Part shown: piece by piece, positions 57,619 to 64,000 of the stretch | Position numbering within the stretch: position 1 is the first letter of the stretch | How the letters are laid out: every line of letters starts with the position of its first letter | Source: Rhodovarius crocodyli | GTDB lineage: Bacteria; Pseudomonadota; Alphaproteobacteria; Acetobacterales; Acetobacteraceae | DNA: 64,000 nt | Assembly (NCBI GenBank): GCA_945901085.1 | Contig: CAMDJV010000001.1 | Coordinates: forward strand, 186,001 to 250,000 | Direction of reading: 5' to 3' | Program-made: the position numbers and the translations under genes | The notes under the pieces: model-generated | The model's input: the letters and a program-made list of their open reading frames with translations, nothing else | Database searches by the model: none | Told to the model about the DNA's origin: nothing

Positions 57619-58794
57619 ATGCGTATCATCGATGTGAAACAGGCCGTGGCGCCGATCAGCAGCGCCATTGCCAATGCCTATATCGATTTTTCCAAGATGA
57701 CGGCGAGCATCGTGGCCGTGACCATCGAGGATGGCCAGGGCGGCCGCGCCACCGGCTTTGGCTTTAACAGCAATGGCCGCTACGCTCAGCCGGGATTGCT
57801 GGCCGAGCGTTTCATCCCGCGGCTGCTGGAGGCGAGCCTCACCACCCATGACGATGGCGGGCTGGAGCCGGCCAGCGCCTGGATGGCGATGATGAAGAAC
57901 GAAAAGCCCGGCGGCCATGGCGACCGTTCGGTGGCCGTGGGCGTGCTGGACATGGCATTGTGGGATGCCACCGCCAAGCTGGCGGGCAAGCCGCTATGGC
58001 GGCTGCTGGCTGATCGTTACAATGCCGGGCAGGCGGATGAGCAGGCCTGGATCTATGCTGCGGGCGGCTATTACTACCCGGGCAAGGGCGTGGCCGAGCT
58101 GCTGGAGGAGATGAAGCGCTATCTGGGGCTAGGCTATTCCGTGGTGAAGATGAAGATCGGCGGTGCCCCGGGAACCCCGCTCAAGGCCGCGCTGAAGGAG
58201 GATGTCGAGCGGATCGAGGCGGTGCTGAAGCTGCTGAGTGGCGATGGTTCACGGCTGTGCGTGGATGTGAATGGCCGCTTCGGGCTGCATGCTGCCCTGG
58301 TCTACGGCGCGGCCCTGGCACCCTATAATCTGCGCTGGTACGAGGAGCCGCTGGACCCGCTGGATTTCTCGACCCATGCCGTGCTGGCCGAGCAATATGC
58401 CCCGCCGCTGGCCACGGGCGAGAATTTGTTCTCCATGCTCGATTGCCGCAACCTGATCCGCCATGGGGGCCTCAGGCCCGATCGCGACACGCTGCAATTC
58501 GACCCGGCCTTGAGCTATGGCTTGGTAGAATATTTGCGGACATTGGAAATGCTGCGCGAGCATGGCTGGTCACCCCGGCGCTGCGTGCCGCATGGCGGGC
58601 ATCAATTCGCGCTGAACATCGCCACCGGCCTGGGTCTGGGTGGCAATGAGAGCTATCCTGAGGTGTTTGCGCCCTTTGGTGGCTTTGCCGATGACACGCC
58701 GGTGGTTGATAGCCGGATTCGCATGCCGGATGCGCCGGGGATTGGTTTCGAGCGGAAGAATGATCTTTATGCGGTGATGCGCACATTGCTGTAG
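57619..58794 (+). CDS. enolase-superfamily dehydratase, D-tartrate-dehydratase-like
   Basis: The 391-residue protein belongs to the mandelate racemase/enolase superfamily. The acid/base Lys motif is VVKMKIGGAP (KxK), metal ligands are the Asp in CVDVNGRF, the Glu in RWYEEPLD and the Glu in ATGENLFS, and the catalytic His lies in PHGGHQFALN. The signature GLGLGGNESYPEVFAPFGGF is like that of bacterial tartrate dehydratases as I recall them. Such enzymes remove water from acid-sugars or D-tartrate. The close divergent crotonase gene and the Liv transporter before it hint at a small organic-acid catabolic block. Confidence 0.85.
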   Translation: MRIIDVKQAVAPISSAIANAYIDFSKMTASIVAVTIEDGQGGRATGFGFNSNGRYAQPGLLAERFIPRLLEASLTTHDDGGLEPASAWMAMMKNEKPGGHGDRSVAVGVLDMALWDATAKLAGKPLWRLLADRYNAGQADEQAWIYAAGGYYYPGKGVAELLEEMKRYLGLGYSVVKMKIGGAPGTPLKAALKEDVERIEAVLKLLSGDGSRLCVDVNGRFGLHAALVYGAALAPYNLRWYEEPLDPLDFSTHAVLAEQYAPPLATGENLFSMLDCRNLIRHGGLRPDRDTLQFDPALSYGLVEYLRTLEMLREHGWSPRRCVPHGGHQFALNIATGLGLGGNESYPEVFAPFGGFADDTPVVDSRIRMPDAPGIGFERKNDLYAVMRTLL

Positions 58795-58804
58795 GCTGCG
58801 CGGC

Positions 58805-59467
58805 ATGCGCCTCCTTGTCGTTGAAGATAATGCTGAACTCTCGCAACAGCTGCGCAATGCGCTGAGCGAATCGGGTTTTGCTGTCGATGTCGCCGCCGAT
58901 GGCGAGGAGGGGCTGCATCTGGGCAGGACCGAGCCTTATGACGCCGTGGTGCTGGATCTGGGCCTGCCGCGGCTGGATGGGCTCTCGGTGCTGCGGCGCT
59001 GGCGGGCGGCGGACCGCGCTATGCCGGTCATTCTGCTCACGGCGCGGGATTCATGGTCGGAAAAGGTGGAGGGGTTGAATGCCGGGGCGGATGATTATCT
59101 GGCCAAGCCCTTCATCATGGCCGAGTTGATCGCCCGGTTGAATGCGCTGATCCGCCGCGCCAATGGGATTGCCAAATCCGAGTTGGAATTCGGCGAGGTT
59201 AGGCTGGACACTGCGGCCCGCGCCGTCACGCGCCAGGGCGCATCGGTGCGGCTGACGGCGCTGGAATATGGCATGTTGGCCTATCTGGCGCTCAATGCCG
59301 GCCGGCCCGTCTCCAAGACCGAGTTGACGGAGCATTTGTACGCCCAGGATTTTGACCGGGATTCCAATACGCTGGAGGTGATTGCCGGAAGGCTGCGGCG
59401 CAAGCTGGGCGATGGGCTGATCGAGACGGTGCGCGGCCAGGGCTACCGTATGAGCCCGCCACGATGA
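58805..59467 (+). CDS. OmpR/PhoP-type response regulator
   Basis: The 220-residue regulator has a receiver domain (VVEDNAELSQQLRNAL, phospho-acceptor Asp51 in VVLDLGLPRLDG, Thr/Lys in LLTARDS and YLAKPF) and a C-terminal winged-helix DNA-binding domain (LTALEYGMLAYLALNAGRPV and the final VRGQGYRM). It overlaps the sensor kinase gene by four bases. Such PhoP-like pairs in alphaproteobacteria often control envelope or metal/acid stress genes; the targets here are unknown. Confidence 0.94.
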   Translation: MRLLVVEDNAELSQQLRNALSESGFAVDVAADGEEGLHLGRTEPYDAVVLDLGLPRLDGLSVLRRWRAADRAMPVILLTARDSWSEKVEGLNAGADDYLAKPFIMAELIARLNALIRRANGIAKSELEFGEVRLDTAARAVTRQGASVRLTALEYGMLAYLALNAGRPVSKTELTEHLYAQDFDRDSNTLEVIAGRLRRKLGDGLIETVRGQGYRMSPPR

Positions 59468-60834
59468 ATGAGACCCCCGCGCCCACCATCCGGGTGCGCG
59501 GCAGCCTCACCCGCAGGCTGGCATTGCTCGCGGCGCTGTGGGTGGCGCTGGGGCTGGGCGTGACCGGCTGGTTTGTCGTCCGCCTGGCCGAGGAGCAGAT
59601 CGAGACCGCCGCCGATGGGCGGATGACATCGCTGCTCGATGCCGTGGTGGCGGCAGCGGCACTCGACCCGACCCGCGGGCCTATCCTGGCGCGCGCCGTG
59701 AGCGAACCGGAATTCGACCGGCCGCTTTCGGGGCATTACTGGCAGATGTCGGCGGCGGGCGGGCTGGTCGCCACCTCGCGCTCGCTATGGGACCAGCGCC
59801 TGCCGGCACCACGCCCCGATGCAGAGCCGCGCAATGAGGACATTATAGGGCCGCGCGACGAGCCGTTGCGGCTATTGGAGCGCCATGTCCAGCTCGAGGC
59901 CCGCTTTGGCGCGCCGCCCTTTCAGACGGTGACGATTCAGGTGGCGGTGACCCGGCGCGACACCGATGCAGAGATTGGCCGGCTGCAAAAGGGCCTGGTG
60001 CTGGCCTTTCTGGGCCTGGGTGCTGGGTTGGTGGCGGTGGTGGCGCTGCTGGTTGTGTGGTCACTGTCACCGCTGCGGCGGGTGCAGGAGGAGTTGGTGG
60101 AGGTGCGCGCCGGCACCCGCCAACATGTGGACCTGACGGTGCCGAGCGAGGTGGCGCCGCTGGTGCAGGAAATTGAGGCGCTGATCGGCCAGAACCGGGC
60201 GACGGTGGAGCGCGCGCGCACCCATGTGGGTAATCTGGCGCACGCCCTAAAGACGCCCATCGCCGTGCTGCGCAATGCGCTCGAGCGGGAGGAAATCCCA
60301 GCTGCCCGGGCCCAGGCGGCGACGCTGGAGCGCTTGGTGCAACACCATCTGCGCCGCGCCCGGGCCGGCGCGCTGGCCGGCGCGGCGGGTGAGGAGGCGA
60401 TGCCCATGGCGGCCGCGCAATCCCTGGCCACGGCCTTGCGGCGGCTGTTTTCCGGCCGTGGCATCAGCATCAACGTGGCCGGCCGTGACGCCGCCCGCAC
60501 CCGGGCTGACCCGCAGGATTTGACGGAAATGCTGGGCAATTTGATGGAAAACGCCTGCAAATGGGCGAAGAGCAAGGTGGAATGCCGGGTGGTGCCGGCG
60601 GCTGGCGGCATGATCCGCATTGAGGTGGAGGATGATGGGCCGGGCCTGGCCGAGGGGCAGGATGCGGCGGCGCTGGCGCGCGGTGTGCGGCTGGATGAGG
60701 CAGCGCCGGGCAGCGGGTTGGGGCTGGCCATCGTGGCCGATCTGGCGGGGCTTTATGGCGGGACGCTGTCGCTCAATCGCGGCCAGCGGCTGGGTGGCAT
60801 GCTGGCGGTTTTGGAGTTGCCCGGGCGGGTTTAA
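59464..60834 (+). CDS. sensor histidine kinase (PhoQ-like)
   Basis: The 456-residue membrane kinase has one span near residues 16-38 and another near 178-200, enclosing a periplasmic sensor of about 140 residues. A HAMP-like segment (SLSPLRRVQEELVEVRAG) is followed by the dimerisation domain with the phospho-His in GNLAHALKTPIAVLRNAL. The ATPase has N-box GNLMENACKWAKSKV, G1 VEDDGPGL and G2 GSGLGLAIV. It partners with the preceding regulator (ATGA overlap). The stimulus is not visible from the sequence. Confidence 0.94.
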   Translation: MNETPAPTIRVRGSLTRRLALLAALWVALGLGVTGWFVVRLAEEQIETAADGRMTSLLDAVVAAAALDPTRGPILARAVSEPEFDRPLSGHYWQMSAAGGLVATSRSLWDQRLPAPRPDAEPRNEDIIGPRDEPLRLLERHVQLEARFGAPPFQTVTIQVAVTRRDTDAEIGRLQKGLVLAFLGLGAGLVAVVALLVVWSLSPLRRVQEELVEVRAGTRQHVDLTVPSEVAPLVQEIEALIGQNRATVERARTHVGNLAHALKTPIAVLRNALEREEIPAARAQAATLERLVQHHLRRARAGALAGAAGEEAMPMAAAQSLATALRRLFSGRGISINVAGRDAARTRADPQDLTEMLGNLMENACKWAKSKVECRVVPAAGGMIRIEVEDDGPGLAEGQDAAALARGVRLDEAAPGSGLGLAIVADLAGLYGGTLSLNRGQRLGGMLAVLELPGRV

Positions 60835-60992
60835 AGATTTCGCGATTTTCTCAATTTCATCCCGCCCTGCGATTAAATTACCACAAAAACACCGTCACGA
60901 TTATATAAATTTCGATTTACGAATAATTATTGCGTCTTTTATTTAGTTAAAATTACATTGATGTTTATTTTATGTTTTTATATATTTGACCA
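60835..60992. other. AT-rich intergenic island
   Basis: This stretch is the most AT-rich in the window (TTATATAAAT, ATTTAGTTAAAATT). It sits between the sensor kinase and a truncated glycosyltransferase and holds a strong promoter-like sequence at its right edge. No gene or IS end is recognised. The abrupt change of composition suggests a deletion or insertion boundary. Confidence 0.5.
60958..60986 (+). promoter_or_regulatory. candidate sigma-70 promoter reading into the glycosyltransferase remnant
   Basis: TTGATG (60958-60963) and TATATT (60981-60986) are separated by exactly 17 bases, close to the housekeeping consensus. The first ATG (60993) lies only six bases after the -10, so a transcript begun there would be leaderless. 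The call is by eye. Confidence 0.45.
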
Positions 60993-62070
60993 ATGGATCA
61001 CAACATCAATACAACAACGGCCCTCTGGTCGCCATCCAAGCCAAAGCGCTGGTTGGCCATGGCGGCCTATCCGCTGGTATGGGCGGTGAACCGGCCCTGT
61101 GCCGCATGGTTGGCCGGCGCGATCTATGACCTCGCTCTGCGCTGCAATGGCATCGCGATCAATTATCCGGGCCAATCTGTTCCACCCGGCCGGCGCGCTG
61201 GTGGCGGCGCAACGCGGCGTGCCGTTGCTGCTGGAGGTGAATGCGCCACTGGCCGAGGAAAGGGCGCGTTTCGGGCGGCTGTCCTGGAAAAAACTAGCGG
61301 CGGAGAGCGAGCGCTTTGTCTGGCGCCGGGCCACGCGGGTCTTGCCGGTCACTCAGGTGCTGGCGGGGCATGTGGCGCGAGCGGGCGTGCCTCCGGCGCG
61401 CATCGCCGTGGTGCCCAATGGTATTGAATTGGCGGATTTCCCGCCATCGCGCCCGCGCGCTGAGGAAGGGACGGTCATCCTGGGCTTCATCGGCTTCCTG
61501 CGCGAATGGCATGGGCTGGAGGGCATTCTGCGCGCCCTGGCCGCCGCCCCTGAAGGCCGCCGCATGCTGTTACGCATCGTGGGCGAGGGCCCGGCGCGGG
61601 CCGGATTGGAGAGCCTGGCGCGCGAATTGGGAATAACGCGGCAGGTCGAATTCCTCGGGCTGGCCGAGCGACATGCGGTGCCCGGCCTCATTGCCGGCTT
61701 TGACGTGGCCCTGCAGCCGTCCGCAGTGCCCTATGCCTGCCCACTGAAACTGCTGGAATATATGGCGGCCGGCCGCGCCATCGTGGCGCCGGACCAGCCC
61801 AATCTGCGCGAACTTCTGCAGCATGACAGCACCGCGCTGCTCTTCGCGCCGGGCGATGCGGCGGCGCAATGGCGCGCCATTGCCACACTGGCCGCCGATG
61901 CGCCTTTGCGCCGGCGGCTGGGCGATGCCGCGCGGCGGGACGTCATCCTCCGTGACATGACCTGGGCCGGCCAGGCGCGCCGCGTGGTAGCGCTGGCAGA
62001 GGCGGCGATGGCAGAGCAACGCGCACCCCGCCGGCACCAGGAGGCGGGCTATGCGGAGCCAATGGGATGA
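60993..62070 (+). pseudogene. truncated and frameshifted glycosyltransferase family 4 gene
   Basis: The C-terminal portion of a GT-B glycosyltransferase is read from about 61166: RANLFHPAGALVAAQRGVPL, LLEVNAPLAEERARFGRL, VVPNGIELADFPPS, LGFIGFLREWHGLEGIL and the nucleotide-sugar site PLKLLEYMAAGRAIVAPD. The preceding segment (RPCAAWLAGAIYDLALRCNG to AINY) is in another frame, and joining INY to RANLFHPAG, as relatives read, needs a one-base shift near 61166. The usual first 60-80 residues of the acceptor domain are also absent. This points to a decayed gene; a sequencing error could account for the shift but not the truncation. An ORF starting at 61099 could still make the C-terminal domain. 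Confidence 0.7.
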
Positions 62071-63149
62071 GACCGCCACCGCTGCTGCTGCATGTCTTTC
62101 CCAGCTTCGCGGTGGGCGGCGCGCAGGTGCGCTTTGCGGCGCTGGCCAATCGCTTTGGCCGGCGCTGGCGGCATCTGGTGGTGGCGCTGGATGGTGATCT
62201 GGCCTGTGCGCAGCGCCTCGCACCGGGGCTTTCCTGCCAACTCATTGCCGCACCCGCTGGCGGCATTGCCGCCGCCTGGAGGCTATTGCGGCAATGGCGG
62301 CCTGCGCTGCTCCTGACCAATAATTGGGGCAGCTTCGATTGGGCCATCGCCGCGCGCGGCGTGCCGGGCCTGGCGCATTTGCACGCCGAGGATGGCTTTG
62401 GCAGCGAGGAGAGTGCCGGGCAATTGCGCCGCCGCGTCCTGGCGCGCCGATTGCTGCTGCGGCGCAGCGTGACGGTGCTGCCTTCCACCACCCTGCTGCG
62501 CATGGCGCGCGAGGTGTGGCGCCTGCCCCCCGGCGGGCTGCGGTTGGTGCCCAATGGCGTTGATTTGCAGCGCTTTCGGCCAGGGCCGGCTGGCGCGCTG
62601 CCGCCCGGCGAGGGACCATGGCTGGGCACCGCAGCGGCGCTGCGGCCGGAGAAGAATATCGGGCGCCTGCTCCGCGCTGCCGCCTTGCTGCGCGGCCAGG
62701 GTGTGGCCTTCCGTCTGGCCATCATGGGCGAGGGGCCGCAACGCCCGGCGCTGGAAGCCCTGGCGCAGAATCTGGGCCTCGCCGATTGCACCCATTTCCT
62801 CGGCCATGTGGCCGACCCGGCGGCAAGCTGCCGGGCCTTGGATGTCTTCGCCCTTTCCTCGGACACCGAGCAAATGCCATTCGCGGTGTTGGAGGCGATG
62901 GCAAGCGGGCTGGCGGTGGCCAGCACCGATGTGGGCGATGTGGCGGCCATGCTCTCAGCGGAAAACCGGCCCTATCTGGCGGCACTGGATGATCGTGCAC
63001 TGGCGGATGCGCTGCGCCCGCTGCTGCGCGATGCTGCGTTGCGGGCCGCCATCGGCCGGGCCAATCGCGCCCGGGCGGAGCAGGTCTTCGATGAGGAGGC
63101 GATGTTCCAGGCCCATGCCGGGCTGATCAATGGCTTGCTCGCAACCTGA
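62067..63149 (+). CDS. glycosyltransferase family 4
   Basis: The 360-residue GT-B enzyme opens LLLHVFPSFAVGGAQVRFAA, the common first strand and GG loop. It has an acceptor domain (LLTNNWGSFDWAIAARGVPG, LAHLHAEDGFGSEES), the linker RLVPNGVDLQRFRPGP, and the donor domain with LGTAAALRPEKNIGRLLRAA and DVFALSSDTEQMPFAVLEAM, which contains the EX7E-like Glu pair for the nucleotide sugar. It overlaps the preceding remnant's stop (ATGA), showing the pair was once one operon. It probably builds a surface polysaccharide. Confidence 0.92.
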   Translation: MRPPPLLLHVFPSFAVGGAQVRFAALANRFGRRWRHLVVALDGDLACAQRLAPGLSCQLIAAPAGGIAAAWRLLRQWRPALLLTNNWGSFDWAIAARGVPGLAHLHAEDGFGSEESAGQLRRRVLARRLLLRRSVTVLPSTTLLRMAREVWRLPPGGLRLVPNGVDLQRFRPGPAGALPPGEGPWLGTAAALRPEKNIGRLLRAAALLRGQGVAFRLAIMGEGPQRPALEALAQNLGLADCTHFLGHVADPAASCRALDVFALSSDTEQMPFAVLEAMASGLAVASTDVGDVAAMLSAENRPYLAALDDRALADALRPLLRDAALRAAIGRANRARAEQVFDEEAMFQAHAGLINGLLAT

Positions 63150-63175
63150 GCGCGAATGGGCGGCAAGGCCTATAT

Positions 63176-64000
63176 TCAGGCCGCCAATATCCGCCGCGCC
63201 GCCGCCGCATCCAGCGCAATCTGCGCCACCAAGGCGTCCAGCCCGGCGAAGCGCTTTTCCTCCCGGATGAAGGCCAGCAGCGCCACGCTCACCTCCTGAC
63301 CATAGAGATCGCCCGAAAAATCAAACAAATGGGCCTCGATACGGGAGATCGGGTCGCCGCCCAGGGTCGGCCTGCGTCCGAGATTGGCCACACCGGGCAC
63401 GACCTGCCCCGAGGCGAGGGTAACCTGCACGGCATAAACCCCGCGCGCCGGTTCAATATGCCGGCCAAGCGGCACATTGGCGGTGGGAAAGCCCAGGGTG
63501 CGGCCACGGGCATCGCCATGGCTCACCTCGCCCACCACGGTGAAGGGGCGGCCCAGCAGGGCGGCGGCCCGCTCAGGATAGCCGCCCTGCAATTCGCGGC
63601 GGATGCGGCTGCTGCTGATCACGCCCTCGGAATCAGCCAATGGCGGCACCACGGAAAGGCCGATGCCGGCCTCCTCGCAAGCCTGACGCAGCCAGGCGAC
63701 ATTGCCGCCACGGCGATAACCAAAGGCGAAATCCGGCCCGCAGGCCAAGTGTCCGGCGCCAATGCCCTCGCGCAGCGCGGTCTGGAAAAACACCTCATGG
63801 GGCATATGCGCCCAACTGTCATCGAAGGGCAGCGCATAACACAGGGAGGCACCGGCCGCGGCCAGGGCATTGGCCTTGGCGGGCAGCAGGGTCAGGCGAA
63901 AGGGCGGGTCATCGGGGCGGAAATGCTCGCGCGGATGGGGCTCGAAAGTCAGCGCGGCCAGGGGGAGTTCGGGGCGGGCCTGATGGGCGGCAGCCAGCAC
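63176..64000 (-). CDS. ribF: bifunctional riboflavin kinase/FAD synthetase (partial, 5' end beyond window)
   Basis: The visible 274 residues cover most of the protein; the N-terminal first strand and nucleotide-binding loop lie past the window edge. Motifs are ALTFEPHPREHF in the adenylyltransferase domain, CGPDFAFGYRRGGNVAWL, ISSSRIRREL at the end of that domain, and the flavokinase core RGRTLGFPTANV, PARGVYAVQVTL, VANLGRRPTLGG and EAHLFDFSGDLYGQ. The enzyme makes FMN from riboflavin and then FAD. It faces the glycosyltransferase gene with a 26-base gap between converging ends. Confidence 0.95.
   Translation of the reverse strand: MLAAAHQARPELPLAALTFEPHPREHFRPDDPPFRLTLLPAKANALAAAGASLCYALPFDDSWAHMPHEVFFQTALREGIGAGHLACGPDFAFGYRRGGNVAWLRQACEEAGIGLSVVPPLADSEGVISSSRIRRELQGGYPERAAALLGRPFTVVGEVSHGDARGRTLGFPTANVPLGRHIEPARGVYAVQVTLASGQVVPGVANLGRRPTLGGDPISRIEAHLFDFSGDLYGQEVSVALLAFIREEKRFAGLDALVAQIALDAAAARRILAA

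Noticed and set aside
61140-61200. Programmed ribosomal frameshifting in the glycosyltransferase
   Set aside because: No slippery heptamer or downstream pseudoknot is apparent, and the N-terminal domain is truncated anyway, which fits decay better.

Overview
This 64 kb window is a piece of a high-GC alphaproteobacterial chromosome. The gene complement suggests a member of the Acetobacteraceae/Rhodospirillales (Roseomonas-like). This is inferred from codon usage strongly biased to G/C at third positions, two branched-chain amino-acid type (Liv) ABC operons, two orphan Bug/TctC periplasmic receptors, Tat-like receptor leaders, and alphaproteobacterial intergenic palindromes. No rRNA, tRNA, CRISPR array, phage module or complete insertion sequence was seen. 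Low-GC patches (about 2.0-2.8, 12.8-14.2, 36.85-36.95, 47.9-48.2 and 60.84-61.0 kb) mark likely acquired or regulatory DNA.

Layout. 0-1.4 kb: the end of a DUF3300 gene coupled to a DUF2950 gene. 1.4-1.7 kb: an intergenic palindrome and a MITE-like element. 1.7-3.5 kb: an OafA-type acyltransferase and a broken oligopeptide ABC ATPase. 3.6-11.7 kb: a four-gene export cassette made of a TolC-like channel, an HlyD-like adaptor, a C39-peptidase ABC exporter and an NHLP/NHLM-type ABC exporter. This is the machinery used to export leader-peptide bacteriocins, but no precursor or maturase is visible. 11.8-14.8 kb: an orphan TctC receptor, a low-GC methyltransferase and an unknown secreted protein. 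14.9-17.6 kb: a Gfo/Idh/MocA oxidoreductase, a large nested palindrome, RidA and an MFS transporter. 17.7-22.3 kb: bamD-recN-ligA. 22.3-25.5 kb: a flavin monooxygenase and an MsbA-like ABC exporter on the minus strand. 25.5-28.1 kb: 5-oxoprolinase genes pxpA and pxpBC, divergent. 28.1-31.4 kb: DUF808 protein, FkbM methyltransferase, a degenerate trypsin-fold protein and upp.

31.5-36.9 kb: first Liv operon (receptor, two permeases, an embedded SDR dehydrogenase, two ATPases). 37.0-43.6 kb: glycosyltransferase, type I secretion ABC protein, HlyD adaptor and Sel1-repeat protein. 43.7-47.9 kb: second orphan TctC receptor, an SDR lacking the usual catalytic Lys, a ModA-like binding protein and a two-domain methyltransferase. 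48.2-51.8 kb: a 1213-residue repeat adhesin with Ig-like, cadherin-like and RTX-type segments, the natural candidate substrate of the type I secretion genes 5 kb upstream. 52.1-56.7 kb: second complete Liv operon in the order livG-F-H-M-K. 56.8-58.8 kb: enoyl-CoA hydratase and a tartrate-dehydratase-like enolase-superfamily enzyme. 58.8-60.8 kb: a two-component system. 61.0-63.1 kb: a broken and an intact glycosyltransferase. 63.2-64.0 kb: ribF, cut by the window edge.

The most interesting parts are the orphan NHLP export cassette, the type I secretion/adhesin/glycosyltransferase module with exactly periodic 312-bp repeats, and the nested palindromic intergenic elements that share a sequence motif.
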